Counted from the first letter of the stretch, positions 10,178 to 19,561 are shown. The stretch is DNA of 64,000 nt from Bacteroidota bacterium (GCA_018266845.1 JAFDZO010000012.1:124001-188000), one strand, 5' to 3'. Notes: generated by a model from the sequence alone, not told the origin. Program-made: numbers and translations.

Positions 10178-10804
10178 TTATTTTTTATCTGAATCTTTTT
10201 TCTTGTCAAAATCAAACTTAACATCCGGTGCTTTTTCGGTTCCCGGAGCAGATTTAAAGTACGATTTTTCTTTGTAGCCGAATATCTTTGCTCCAATTAT
10301 ACTCGGAAAACTTTTTACAGTAGTATTATATTCCTGCACAGCATCGTTAAATTTTTTTCTTTCTACGGCGATTCTGTTTTCTGTTCCTTCAAGCTGAGAC
10401 TGAAGCTGCTGGAAATTTTCATTTGATCGTAGCTGCGGGTAATTTTCCGATACAACTAATAACCTGGATAACGCAGAGGATAATTTATCCTGCGCCTCCT
10501 GATATTTTTGAAATTTTTCCGGGTCGTCTAAATCTTCCGCTTTTATCTGAATCGAACCCACTTTGCTTCTTGCATCGGTAATTTCAGTCAAAGTGCTTTT
10601 TTCAAAATCAGCCGAGCCTTTTACGGTGCTTACTAAGTTCGGGATGAGGTCAGCTCTTCTTTGGTATTGGTTTTCCACTTGTCCCCAAGCGCTATTTACT
10701 TTTTCTGATTGCTCTACTAAGGTATTATATCCGCACCCGTAAAACGAAACTGAAAATACTAATAATGAAAGTGATAAAAATAATTTTTTTGAGAGTTGAA
10801 ACAT
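10178..10804 (-). CDS. lemA: LemA family lipoprotein
   Basis: The protein has 208 residues. It has a lipoprotein signal with lipobox FYGC (Cys24) rather than the uncleaved N-terminal helix seen in many LemA proteins. The LemA signature follows directly: a long four-helix region with SAWGQVENQYQRRADLIPNLV (about 38-58) and YPQLRSNENFQQLQSQLEGTENRI (about 122-145). The C-terminus is Lys/Asp-rich and disordered. LemA is often next to a TPM-domain gene, but none is present here. The function of the family is unknown. It lies 24 bases upstream of the sugar-nucleotide fusion gene on the same strand. Confidence 0.9.
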   Translation of the reverse strand: MFQLSKKLFLSLSLLVFSVSFYGCGYNTLVEQSEKVNSAWGQVENQYQRRADLIPNLVSTVKGSADFEKSTLTEITDARSKVGSIQIKAEDLDDPEKFQKYQEAQDKLSSALSRLLVVSENYPQLRSNENFQQLQSQLEGTENRIAVERKKFNDAVQEYNTTVKSFPSIIGAKIFGYKEKSYFKSAPGTEKAPDVKFDFDKKKDSDKK

Positions 10805-11023
10805 AGATATGGTATTTTATATTTAAAAATAACTTTACGCCTTTTGAAATACAATTCTGTTATTTTTAAAAAAATTCCCGCCTCTGCGAAATAAAAACTC
10901 ATTTTTTTGTATTAGACCTGCTTCAATTTCTTTCAGAAACAACTTTTGTTCTTGAACATTAATCCCGCATACGGAACTAAACAGGACTTAAAATTATTTA
11001 TAATTTAGTTATCTTAATTTTCA

Positions 11024-11719
11024 ATGGCATTTCACCTACGGTACATAGAAAAAAAAGAAATCTGCAAAGATACACACGCTCTGTATTTTGATATAACCGG
11101 AAAAGATTTTTACTATAAAGCAGGGCAATATGCTTCTGTTACGATTCCTATTCTTGAGGCAAAAGACGGCAAGGGGAACAAAAGGCATTTTTCGATTGCA
11201 AACGCTCCGGGAGAAAATAATTTTATAGAGATTATAACTAGAAAATCCGGCTCTGATTTTTCCGGGAAAATATTAAATCTTGTTAAAGGTGAAGAGCTTG
11301 TTTTTGAAAATCCGGCTGGAGAAATAAATGCCGATAATATTCACGGCAGCCCCGTATTCATTGCCGGGGGGACAGGCATTACCCCAGTAAGGAGCATTGT
11401 TTCTTATTGGAAAAAAAAGGGGGTTCATAAACGGATTACCCTATTTTATGCAAACCGTACGGCAGCGTGCGCTCCGTTTATGGATGAGTTTAGAATGTAT
11501 GAGAGTTCTTCGTTTGAGTTTATCCCGATTTTTGAAGAGGGCGAAGAAGAGCGCTACGAAAAGGGGGTTTTTAACGAGGAGATATTTAGGAGATATACAA
11601 ATGATATTTCGGCGAGATATTATTACATCACAGGACCTCCGGCTATGTTGAGCGAGGCGATAAAGATTCTCGTTAAGGCAGGGGTGCGGGATGAGAGGAT
11701 TTTTATAGAGAATGTTTAG
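11024..11719 (+). CDS. FAD/NAD(P)H-dependent oxidoreductase (ferredoxin reductase-like)
   Basis: The 231-residue protein has the two-domain ferredoxin-NADP reductase fold. The FAD domain carries AGQYASVTIP (33-42) and the flavin motif RHFSIAN (54-60). The pyridine nucleotide domain has GGTGITPVRSI (115-125), and YYITGPPAML lies near the C-terminus. There is no added 2Fe-2S ferredoxin domain, so it should pass electrons to a separate partner. The N-terminus (HLRYIEKKEIC) resembles stand-alone flavin reductases related to phenol hydroxylase or CDP-deoxyhexose reductases. It is divergent from lemA and monocistronic. The physiological acceptor is not evident from context. Confidence 0.87.
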   Translation: MAFHLRYIEKKEICKDTHALYFDITGKDFYYKAGQYASVTIPILEAKDGKGNKRHFSIANAPGENNFIEIITRKSGSDFSGKILNLVKGEELVFENPAGEINADNIHGSPVFIAGGTGITPVRSIVSYWKKKGVHKRITLFYANRTAACAPFMDEFRMYESSSFEFIPIFEEGEEERYEKGVFNEEIFRRYTNDISARYYYITGPPAMLSEAIKILVKAGVRDERIFIENV

Positions 11720-11760
11720 GGCGGGTTTTGGGCAGGGGTTAAGTTGCTGAAAAAACTATG

Positions 11761-11813
11761 GGTGAAACTTACGCCCCCTCGTAAGTTTTGAGGTAAATTA
11801 TTGTTAAAACAAT
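11761..11813 (+). repeat. 53-bp dispersed repeat, copy A
   Basis: This copy matches 34201-34253 at 52 of 53 positions by hand alignment. It contains two small inverted repeats: ACTTAC/GTAAGT around a C-rich loop, and ATTGTT/AACAAT. Weaker similarity (a TTGCTGA block) extends about 20 bases to the left. Both copies lie between convergent genes. Confidence 0.85.
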
Positions 11814-11885
11814 ACTAAGGTTTTCAAATTTTTGGAGATTTGTTGTATTTACAGGAGTTTATTTTCGCGGTGGTGGGAGGTTTAC

Positions 11886-11930
11886 AAAGTTAATAAGGTT
11901 TGTAAAGTTTGTAAGGTTTATAAGGTTTGA
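11886..11930 (+). repeat. Five tandem 9-bp units (AAGGTTTGT-like)
   Basis: Five consecutive 9-base units (AAAGTTAAT, AAGGTTTGT, AAAGTTTGT, AAGGTTTAT, AAGGTTTGA) form a short minisatellite in the 329-base gap 11720-12048. The gap also holds the 53-bp repeat and a palindrome, and no gene. Confidence 0.8.
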
Positions 11931-11982
11931 TTTGACGGCGGAACGGACGGAAAATTTATAAGGCCGGATTATTTGCTGGTTT

Positions 11983-12003
11983 CCCCTCCTTGACAAGGAG
12001 GGG
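11983..12003. repeat. Perfect 21-bp palindrome
   Basis: CCCCTCCTTG and CAAGGAGGGG flank a single A, giving a perfect 10-bp stem. It is followed by GTTAGGGGTGG. It lies 46 bases past the stop of the TPR/PIN-like gene and could act as its terminator or be a REP-type element; there is no clear T run. Confidence 0.75.
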
Positions 12004-12048
12004 TTAGGGGTGGTATAAATTAGGATTGGTTTAGCTACCATTTTCAAA

Positions 12049-15000
12049 TTAAACTAAATCTTTTTTTAATTTCCACGTCTCAAATATTTTTTTAAACCAT
12101 TCGTAGAATTCTTCTATCTGTTCTATTGATTCTTTATCATCTTTTAAATCATTTCTAAATGTATTAACTGATTCCGTAACAATTTCAAAAAATCTTATAT
12201 AGAACTTTTCAAGGTTGCTTTCATTAGTTGATAAAGAATCCATTGTATAATCAAAGAATTTATTTCTATTATCTTCATCCATTTTTAGCATAAAAAGATG
12301 AAAAATAAATTCTTTGACGACCTGGATTGTACTTTCTTTATTATAATTTAAATTTTTAAATAAGGAAATTGTTTTTAACGCCTCACTGCTTTTTTCAAAA
12401 TTTCCATCCACAATTCCACTTAATATCACTGGAACATTAATGGGTAAAATAAAATAATTTTTTGAAATAAGTGTACTAATAGTTTTATTGAGTTCTCGTT
12501 GAGTAAATATTAGTCCAAGATTTGAATTTTGCGATATTAATGAAAAATAATTAAGAAAAGCAAAAGAACTGCAAACCAAAAGTTCAGAACTAATATTAGG
12601 AGCAAAATTAAAAAGAACATTATCATCGTAGAGTAAAAGTGATTTCTTTTCTATTGCCAAATTCAAAGACTGAGTAGATGATTTATCCAAACTCTTTAAC
12701 AATTTAGGGTCTATGTAACTTTTAATTGGAGCTGAAACATAAGGTTTAATATTATTAATTATTTTATCTATTAGTTTTACTTCTTCTTTTGTTTCATCAA
12801 TTGATATTGAAATTGGAATAATTTGTCCCTTAATTTTAACAACCGAATTTCTTTCTTGAGTAAGAAAGGGTTGTATTGAGTTTTTATAATTATTCAACTC
12901 ATCCAAGAAATTTTGTGGTACATATATATTAGTAAATAGATATTTCAAAAAATTAAATTTATCGATGATTGTTAAAGTAATGCAACATAATGGATCAACG
13001 ACTACTAAGTTGTTTTTTTCTAAATTACTAATTTCAAATTCTTTTATATTTCCGCTAAATACATGGATTTTTCCATTAGGTGTACGAGTAAGGCTATACC
13101 AGATTTCAAAAAAGGTTTTGCCTGTATACTCAACAAGTGACCCAAAGGGAAGCCTTCTGGCTATATATGTATCAAATATATCTTCTCTTTCTGCATATTC
13201 AGGTGTATGCTTTTCCAATGTTTTCAATACACTATCGTTTTCTATTTTAATCTTTTTAAGGAACTTGCTTTCTGGATATTTTTCTTCCCAATTTTCTAAT
13301 AATTCATGATATTGGTTTTTTATTTCCTCGGAGATTTGATCAAAAATTTCTTTCTCTAAACAAGTCAGACAATTATGCATAAACATTTCTGCTAAACGAT
13401 AGTCACTTGGATTACTAATAAATGCAAGATAAGATAATTCAATAGCTCTTTTCTTTTCATCAAACAAATTTAAATACCCGGAGATTCTACTTAAATATTC
13501 ATATTCTTTATTTTTAATCATTTCGTTTACTTTCGCATTCAAAATTTTGAGAGCCTCATCCTTATTATTAACTCTAAATTCACAAACAGCTAAATTAAAA
13601 AAATACTGATAATTCTTTTCACGAATGGCTAACTCTTTAAGAAACTTAATAGCATCATAATACATTTCATTGTTAAAAAAAACATTCGCCCTAATATCGA
13701 ATATAAATTTATTATATTCATTATTAGTTTCTTCTAAAGTCTTAGTTGTAATTTCTAATACCTCTGAATCTTTTCTTTGATTATATTTACAATTAAGTAG
13801 TGCTCTATAAATGTAATCTACTTCGTTTGCATTAAAGAACTTAATAAAAATATCCTCTGCCTCCTCCCATCTACCAATTTCATAAAATAAATTCCCAAGT
13901 TCAAATAATAATACATCGTTTCCTTCTTCAACTTTAGATATAGAATTTTGTAAATATTCAATAGCTTCACTTATTCGTTCAACTAAAACCAAATAATCAA
14001 CTTTTTCTAGTATTAAATCTTTTTTATAAGGAAATTTTTTTTCAACTTCAGATAGAACCGTTTCAATTCTTTCATAGTCAAGTTTTGCCTCATAAATTCT
14101 ACATAATTTTAAAAATAGTTGAAAATTTTCATCATTTAATTGTTCTTTGAGGTTTTCAAAAGTAATCCCATTATCTTTTAATAAATTTTCAGCCTTATCA
14201 AATTCATTACCAAAAATGTAAGCGTTTACTAAGTGCTTTAATGTAATTTTCGAGTTTGTTTTATAAGCTTTTTCAAATTCTACAATTGCCTCTTTAATCT
14301 TACCTTTATTCAATAGACAACCCCCTAAGTTAAAATGTAATTCTTCGTCAATGTAATTTGCATTTTTGCATTTAATAAAATGTTCATAAGCTTTTTCTAT
14401 ATTTCCAATCAATGAATAATTCATCCCTAAATAAAAGTCACATAAGCTTACTTTGTATTTATTATCTTGCCTTTCAAAAACCGAAAGTGCATTATTTAAC
14501 ATTTCAATATTTTCAGCAAAAAATGACTGAGAATCTGTATTTTTAATTTTTAACCGTGTGCCTATTTTATTTAAATCATTTACTTTCGGAATTATTCTAC
14601 AAATTACATATTCTAAATATACATCGGGATCTTCCGTTTTTAATTCTAATAATTTTTGAAAATAGGTTAAGGCTCTTTCTTCTTTTCCTGCCCTCATAAG
14701 TCCTATTGCGCAAGTAAAGAGAACATTTCGATTATTTAAATCTTCTTCCGAAAATACTTTTAAAGCTTCTTCAATTTTATTCTCTCTTGCTAAAAATTCT
14801 GCCTTTAATATTTTTACCTCTTCATTATGTTCTACGATACTAAAATTTATTCTTATAAATTCCAATCCAAGGCTATATTCTTTTTTGAGAAGATAAAGAT
14901 AAAGAAAAGATGTTTTATTTCTAAATGTATTGGTAGCATACTTTACAGCTTCTTCAAAAAAAGATATAGCTTCTTCATGTTTTCCCAAATTAATTAACGC

Positions 15001-15774
15001 TAACCCAGCATTTTTATATAATCTATTTTTATCACCTTGAGGAATTTTGGCTGAATTACTATAGTCATTGATCAAATTTTTATAAATCTTTAATGCAGTG
15101 TTGAACTCTTGGGTGTTATAATTTTCGTTAGCAATTTTAAATTTTGAAGTGAATTCCAAATCATTACTTTCAAAATCACTCTTCAATGAGGAAAAATTTT
15201 TAATACTATCTATTTTATCAATTTTTTCCTCTAGTCTAGCAAAGTGCTCTGAATTAATAAAATTCCCTGAATCAATTTTTGAATCAATGATGTCTAATTT
15301 TCTAGTACTAGATTGAAGAATCCCTATAATATCAGTTAACTTGTTTTCCACAATAAAGTGGTGGAATAATTTTCCTAAATCTTTTGAATTTAATATATTT
15401 TCTTTTAATGTCTCGAAAAAATTTATTATGATTTTCTTGGCAATTTGTTCAGATTCACTTTCATAATAAAAACCAGATTCTATAAATTTTTTAGATAACA
15501 ATTCAATAGAGATTTCTCCATTCCCTTTCTTAAAATTCTCTAGTTCATTTATAACTTCTTTATCTTCAAAAAGTGAATAGAAATACTGTTTGTTCAGTTC
15601 TATATTTTCATTAAAATATTTATCAATAACTTGTTTAATAGTCTGGCTTAGAATAGAATCCTCAGAATCTTTGGAACTAAGTAATTTATCGTATATGAAT
15701 GAAGATAAAATATTGGTCAAGATTGGAAAAGTAAAAGAATTTAATATTATTTCTACTGCTTGATTATCAAACAT
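12049..15774 (-). CDS. Giant TPR protein with putative GreAB-C-like and PIN-like C-terminal domains
   Basis: The 1241-residue protein has three parts. Residues 1-190 are helical, with a hydrophobic N-terminal segment (VEIILNSFTFPILTNILSSF) and a coiled stretch (about 150-200). Residues 205-800 are a long array of TPR-like helical pairs (for example NAGLALINLGKHEEAISFFEEAV; ELGNLFYEIGRWEEAEDIF). Residues 865-915 (RRLPFGSLVEYTG and the strands after it) resemble the GreA/GreB C-terminal fold. Residues 920-1090 look like a PIN nuclease, with candidate acidic residues Asp927, Asp958/Glu959 and Asp1050/1051. TPR/GreAB-C/PIN proteins have been described, as I recall, as bacterial conflict-system components. 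The gene is isolated, flanked by repeats and much more AT-rich than its neighbours, which suggests transfer. The domain calls are by eye. Confidence 0.75.
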   Translation of the reverse strand: MFDNQAVEIILNSFTFPILTNILSSFIYDKLLSSKDSEDSILSQTIKQVIDKYFNENIELNKQYFYSLFEDKEVINELENFKKGNGEISIELLSKKFIESGFYYESESEQIAKKIIINFFETLKENILNSKDLGKLFHHFIVENKLTDIIGILQSSTRKLDIIDSKIDSGNFINSEHFARLEEKIDKIDSIKNFSSLKSDFESNDLEFTSKFKIANENYNTQEFNTALKIYKNLINDYSNSAKIPQGDKNRLYKNAGLALINLGKHEEAISFFEEAVKYATNTFRNKTSFLYLYLLKKEYSLGLEFIRINFSIVEHNEEVKILKAEFLARENKIEEALKVFSEEDLNNRNVLFTCAIGLMRAGKEERALTYFQKLLELKTEDPDVYLEYVICRIIPKVNDLNKIGTRLKIKNTDSQSFFAENIEMLNNALSVFERQDNKYKVSLCDFYLGMNYSLIGNIEKAYEHFIKCKNANYIDEELHFNLGGCLLNKGKIKEAIVEFEKAYKTNSKITLKHLVNAYIFGNEFDKAENLLKDNGITFENLKEQLNDENFQLFLKLCRIYEAKLDYERIETVLSEVEKKFPYKKDLILEKVDYLVLVERISEAIEYLQNSISKVEEGNDVLLFELGNLFYEIGRWEEAEDIFIKFFNANEVDYIYRALLNCKYNQRKDSEVLEITTKTLEETNNEYNKFIFDIRANVFFNNEMYYDAIKFLKELAIREKNYQYFFNLAVCEFRVNNKDEALKILNAKVNEMIKNKEYEYLSRISGYLNLFDEKKRAIELSYLAFISNPSDYRLAEMFMHNCLTCLEKEIFDQISEEIKNQYHELLENWEEKYPESKFLKKIKIENDSVLKTLEKHTPEYAEREDIFDTYIARRLPFGSLVEYTGKTFFEIWYSLTRTPNGKIHVFSGNIKEFEISNLEKNNLVVVDPLCCITLTIIDKFNFLKYLFTNIYVPQNFLDELNNYKNSIQPFLTQERNSVVKIKGQIIPISISIDETKEEVKLIDKIINNIKPYVSAPIKSYIDPKLLKSLDKSSTQSLNLAIEKKSLLLYDDNVLFNFAPNISSELLVCSSFAFLNYFSLISQNSNLGLIFTQRELNKTISTLISKNYFILPINVPVILSGIVDGNFEKSSEALKTISLFKNLNYNKESTIQVVKEFIFHLFMLKMDEDNRNKFFDYTMDSLSTNESNLEKFYIRFFEIVTESVNTFRNDLKDDKESIEQIEEFYEWFKKIFETWKLKKDLV

Positions 15775-16044
15775 ATAATTAAGTTTATTTTTGAAAAATA
15801 TTATAAAATTTGTTTTTTAAAACAAGCGAATAATATTCAAGAAAGCCCCCTTCTACATTGAAACTCCCCGCTATTTTAGGTATTTTACAGCTTCGCTTAC
15901 AAATGGTGAAATAGTGATATAGCGAAATAGTGGCATATCAAGATGATGATACAACATTGTTACATTCTTTCCGAAAAAACTTTCCGAGTGTAGAAAAAAA
16001 TAGAAAAAAAATAAATTAATAATATAAAAGGAGAAACATTTTAA

Positions 16045-17037
16045 ATGAAAAAAATCGGCATACTCTTCGGCCAGGAAAATACTTTTCCGCAGGCTTTTGT
16101 TGACAGAGTGAACTCAAAAAATATTGACGGCATCACGGCTGAGTTTGTGAATATTGATAAGGTTGTTCAGGGCGAGCTTTGCGGTTACGATGTGATTATC
16201 GACAGAATTTCGCAGGACGTTCCGTTTTACCGCGGCTTCCTGAAAAACGCAGCTATCAGCGGATGCGCAGTGCTCAATAATCCTTTCTGGTGGAGCGCCG
16301 ATGAAAAGTTTTTCAATAACGCTCTTGCAACAAAGCTGGGCGTGCCAGTTCCGAAAACAGTGCTTCTTCCTTCTAACGAGCATCCCACGGATACAAACGG
16401 CGGATCGTTCAGAAACCTTGCATTCCCGCTTGACTGGGAAGGCATTTTTGAATACACCGGTTTCCCTGCCTACTTCAAACCGTTTGCAGGCGGCGGATGG
16501 AAAAATGTTTATCAGATTACCGATATGGATTCGTTCTTCAAGGCTTACAATGAAACGGGTCAGCTTGTGATGATGCTTCAGGAAGAGATAAAGTTCGATT
16601 CGTATTTCAGATGCTACTGCATTGACAGGCAGGATATAAAGATAATGCACTACGAGCCAAGAAATCCGCACCATTTAAGATACGTTGCTAATCACGATGT
16701 AAGTCAGGAACTTCTTGATACAATAAGAGATTACGTATTGAGACTGAATAACGGACTGGGATATGATTTCAATACAGTTGAGTTTGCGGTGAGGGACGGA
16801 ATTCCGATTGCGATTGACTTCTGCAATCCCGCGCCGGATGCTGATAAGAATTCAGTGGGTGAAGAAAATTTTGAGTGGGTGGTGGAGTCAGCCGCTAACA
16901 TGGCAATAAGAAGAGCGCAGAACCATAAAGAGGGACAGAATAATTTAACATGGGGAACGTTTGTAAGAAACTTCTCGAACGATACTCCTTTAATGAACGG
17001 CGATGTAAAAAAAAAAGTAAGTAAGAAGAAGAAATAG
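16045..17037 (+). CDS. ATP-grasp family ligase (RimK/glutathione synthetase-like)
   Basis: The 330-residue protein begins with a Rossmann-like pre-ATP-grasp strand (KKIGILFGQENTFP). The grasp region shows a small-domain lysine loop (FPAYFKPFAGGGWKNVYQI, about 147-165), an LQEEI hinge, and the metal-binding end EFAVRDGIPIAIDFCNP with Glu, Asp and Asn. Such enzymes join a carboxylate to an amine through an acyl-phosphate. A good ribosome site (AAAGGAG) precedes the ATG at a somewhat long spacing. The next genes are a GCS2-type ligase and an M29-type peptidase, so it probably builds a small peptide or peptide-like metabolite. The substrate is unknown. Confidence 0.82.
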   Translation: MKKIGILFGQENTFPQAFVDRVNSKNIDGITAEFVNIDKVVQGELCGYDVIIDRISQDVPFYRGFLKNAAISGCAVLNNPFWWSADEKFFNNALATKLGVPVPKTVLLPSNEHPTDTNGGSFRNLAFPLDWEGIFEYTGFPAYFKPFAGGGWKNVYQITDMDSFFKAYNETGQLVMMLQEEIKFDSYFRCYCIDRQDIKIMHYEPRNPHHLRYVANHDVSQELLDTIRDYVLRLNNGLGYDFNTVEFAVRDGIPIAIDFCNPAPDADKNSVGEENFEWVVESAANMAIRRAQNHKEGQNNLTWGTFVRNFSNDTPLMNGDVKKKVSKKKK

Positions 17038-17118
17038 TTTTTGATTGTATTGGGTATTGAGTAGTGAGTATTGGGAATTTAAGAATTAAGAAATTAGATT
17101 TAAGATTTTGATGTAAGT

Positions 17119-17201
17119 TCAGAATTCAGATTTGTGATATAGGGTTTTCAGTAATTTTAGTATTATTTTAAAAATTCTGAAATCTGCTATCTGAATTCTG
17201 A
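17119..17201. repeat. Inverted repeat with 13-bp arms
   Basis: TCAGAATTCAGAT at 17119-17131 is matched by ATCTGAATTCTGA at 17189-17201, with a 57-base spacer. Weaker complementary AATTAAGAATT stretches lie outside. This fills most of the 259-base gap between the ATP-grasp gene and the GCS2 gene; no gene is seen in it. Confidence 0.65.
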
Positions 17202-17296
17202 GATGCAATGATTCTTAATTCATAATTCTACATTCATAATTGAAAAAGTTTTCCTTATCTTAGGCGAACAAAGTTTCAAACTAAAATTAACCCCGT

Positions 17297-18400
17297 ATGA
17301 AAAGCAAGCTTTTCACATTAGGCATAGAGGAAGAATTCCAGATAATTGACCCTGAGACGCGCGAGCTGAAGTCTCACATGAATCAGATTGTTACCGAAGG
17401 GCAGTCGCGGCTTCATGACCAGATAAAGCCGGAAATGCATCAGGCAGTTGTAGAGGTGGGTACGAATATCTGTAAAGATATTCATGAGGCGCGTGAGGAA
17501 GTATCGAAGCTGAGAAGAGATATTAGTAAGGTTGCTGTTGAATCGGGAATGCGTATTGCGGCTGCGGGCACGCATCCGTTTTCGCATTGGAAAGATCAGG
17601 AGATAACAGATCATCCGCGCTATCACGAAATACTAAACGAAATGCAGGAGACTGCAAGAGCGAATTTGATTTTCGGTTTGCATGTTCACGTTGGGATTGA
17701 TAATAGAGAGACGGGGTTGCAGCTGATGAATGCGGCGAGATATTTTCTTCCGCATATATTTGCGCTGAGCACAAACTCACCTTTCTGGCTGGGAAGAAAC
17801 ACGGGATTTCATTCGTACAGGACGAAAGTGTTTGACAAATTCCCGCGCACGGGAATACCGGATTTCTTTTCAAGCTTGGCAGAGTATGAAAATTATGTAA
17901 ATGTACTTATCAAAACAAAGTGCATAGATAACGCAAAGAAAATCTGGTGGGATATAAGACTTCATCCGTTCTTCGATACGCTTGAGTTCAGAATATGCGA
18001 TGTGCCGATGACGGTTGACGAGACAATCTCTCTTGCTGCAATTATGCAGGCAGTGATTGCAAAGCTGTATAAGCTGCTGCGCGCAAATTTGGGGTTCAGA
18101 ATTTACAGACGCGCTCTTATCATGGAAAATAAATGGCGCGCCGCAAGATACGGCATTCACGGCAAGATGATTGACTTCGGCAAGGTGGAAGAGGTGGATT
18201 ATAAATTCCTTATGCACGAGCTTGTTGCGTTTGTGGATGATGTGATAGTAGATTTGGATTCGCGCGATGAAGTATATAATATTTTTAAAATTATGGAAAA
18301 CGGAACGGGCGCTGACAGGCAATTGAAAGTTTATGAAGAGACAAAGGATTTGAAGAAGGTTGTGGATTACATTACGGAACAAACAGTAAAAGGGCTGTAA
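17297..18400 (+). CDS. Carboxylate-amine ligase, GCS2 family (glutamate-cysteine ligase-like)
   Basis: The 367-residue protein is of the YbdK/GCS2 type. The N-terminal signature FTLGIEEEFQIIDPETREL holds the acidic metal-binding cluster (Glu11-Glu13). The core strand FGLHVHVGID (127-136) carries two conserved His, and WWDIRLHPFFDTLEFRICDVP is the other family signature. These enzymes make gamma-glutamyl amides, classically glutamate with cysteine, with weak or unknown specificity in many bacteria. With the ATP-grasp enzyme upstream it could form a two-step, glutathione-like pathway, although no canonical gshB is seen. Two REP-like palindromes follow it. Confidence 0.9.
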   Translation: MKSKLFTLGIEEEFQIIDPETRELKSHMNQIVTEGQSRLHDQIKPEMHQAVVEVGTNICKDIHEAREEVSKLRRDISKVAVESGMRIAAAGTHPFSHWKDQEITDHPRYHEILNEMQETARANLIFGLHVHVGIDNRETGLQLMNAARYFLPHIFALSTNSPFWLGRNTGFHSYRTKVFDKFPRTGIPDFFSSLAEYENYVNVLIKTKCIDNAKKIWWDIRLHPFFDTLEFRICDVPMTVDETISLAAIMQAVIAKLYKLLRANLGFRIYRRALIMENKWRAARYGIHGKMIDFGKVEEVDYKFLMHELVAFVDDVIVDLDSRDEVYNIFKIMENGTGADRQLKVYEETKDLKKVVDYITEQTVKGL

Positions 18401-18419
18401 AAAAATTTTAATAAATCTT

Positions 18420-18449
18420 CTCGTTCCGATACTCCGGTGTCGGAACGAG
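18420..18449. repeat. TCC-apex palindrome, copy 1
   Basis: The arms CTCGTTCCGA/TCGGAACGAG (10 bp) surround an inner TAC-TCCG-GTG, so the tip reads TCC. It belongs to the variable-stem, constant-apex family seen across the window. It has no T run, so it is a weak terminator at best for the GCS2 gene 20 bases upstream. Confidence 0.75.
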
Positions 18450-18458
18450 TATAATTTA

Positions 18459-18484
18459 CGTTACGAACGGGGATGTTCGTAACG
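18459..18484. repeat. GGGA-apex palindrome, copy 2
   Basis: The arms CGTTACGAAC/GTTCGTAACG (10 bp) flank GGGGAT. It lies just upstream of the M29-type peptidase gene. An ATG inside this element (18473) is in frame with that gene but is unlikely to be its start. Confidence 0.75.
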
Positions 18485-18508
18485 AGAAAAAAACTCCCAA
18501 AATATTTT

Positions 18509-19552
18509 ATGAGTCAAATGGAAATTAACACGGAAGTTGACGCAGACTTACTGCCGGGCGCATATAATGCTATCAATGTTTGCTTAAGACTTAAACCAGA
18601 AGAAAGAATTACAATCATTGCCGATAACGATGCAATTGATATTGCAAGGGCGATGGAGCACGAGATAAAGAAAGTTGGGGCAGAGTTTGCCACATTCATA
18701 ATAGAAGATTACACTCCGAGACCGATACCCGGGGATTTGCCGCAGGTGATATTGGACGACCTTGCAAAATCGCAGGTAAGTATTTTTGCAGCTACTCCGA
18801 AGATGGGCGAGCTTCGTTCACGCGCTTCGATGACTTACGTTGTTGACGCTCATAAAATTAGACACGGACACATGGTGAACATCAACAAACAGATTATGAT
18901 GGAAGGCATGAGAGCGGATTTTATTAAAGTGGATAAAATCAGCCAGCGCCTGATTGATATAGCAAGCAAAGCAAAGATAATTAAGCACACATCAGATAAC
19001 GGAACAGACATAGTTGCAGAATTTGTTCCTGAATTAAAATGGCTGAAGACATCCGGCATTATTTCTCCCGATAAGTGGGGAAATCTTCCCGGAGGAGAAA
19101 TATTCACCTCACCATGGAATGTAAACGGAACGTTCGTCGTTGACGGAGTTGTAGGCGATTATCTCTGCCAAAAATACGGTGATATACTTCACACCCCTTT
19201 AACAATTGAAATAAAAGATTCGCGCATTGTAAAAATGACATGCGATAATAAAGAGCTTCTTGAAGAGTTCACTGCATACACAATGACAGATGAGAACAGC
19301 AACAGAGTAGGTGAGTTTGCAATCGGCACAAACATAGCGTGCAAAAATGTAATAGGAAATATTTTGCAGGATGAAAAACTGCCGACGATTCACATGGCAT
19401 TCGGACATCCTTACTCTGCGCACACAGGCGCAAAGTGGAGCTCCACAACTCATATTGACTGCGTTAGCATAAAGAACAGCATCTGGTGCGACGATGTTCA
19501 GGTAATGGAAAAGGGGGAATTTCTTCCTATAATAACAAGCGGAATTTTATAA
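18509..19552 (+). CDS. M29-type (thermophilic metalloprotease) aminopeptidase
   Basis: About 347 residues if started at the ATG at 18509. An in-frame ATG at 18473 lies inside a palindromic repeat and would add a non-conserved, basic 12-residue extension. The family's metal-site regions are present: GGEIFTSPW (Glu ligand), RVGEFAIGTN (Glu), IHMAFGHPYSAHTGA (His) and THIDCV (His, Asp). M29 peptidases are dimetal aminopeptidases of the Thermus aminopeptidase T type. The N-terminal half is shorter than in aminopeptidase T, so it belongs to a compact branch. Next to two peptide-bond-forming ligases, it may hydrolyse their product or a modified peptide. Confidence 0.85.
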   Translation: MSQMEINTEVDADLLPGAYNAINVCLRLKPEERITIIADNDAIDIARAMEHEIKKVGAEFATFIIEDYTPRPIPGDLPQVILDDLAKSQVSIFAATPKMGELRSRASMTYVVDAHKIRHGHMVNINKQIMMEGMRADFIKVDKISQRLIDIASKAKIIKHTSDNGTDIVAEFVPELKWLKTSGIISPDKWGNLPGGEIFTSPWNVNGTFVVDGVVGDYLCQKYGDILHTPLTIEIKDSRIVKMTCDNKELLEEFTAYTMTDENSNRVGEFAIGTNIACKNVIGNILQDEKLPTIHMAFGHPYSAHTGAKWSSTTHIDCVSIKNSIWCDDVQVMEKGEFLPIITSGIL

Positions 19553-19561
19553 ACCGTCAGA

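Noticed and set aside
11859-12047. 62-codon minus-strand ORF in the gap after the flavin reductase
   Set aside because: The NLTNFTNLINF-like segment is just the 9-bp tandem repeat translated; it has no known similarity and overlaps the palindrome.
16114-16674. 186-codon ORF on the minus strand inside the ATP-grasp gene
   Set aside because: It lies entirely antisense to a gene with clear family motifs; Cys- and His-rich wording is typical of antisense frames.
17870-18382. 170-codon minus-strand ORF inside the GCS2 gene
   Set aside because: Antisense to a well-supported gene and without any plausible protein motif.
18473-18508. Upstream ATG start for the M29-type peptidase
   Set aside because: The ATG lies inside a REP-like palindrome, and the extra residues (FVTRKKLPKYF) do not fit the family N-terminus.
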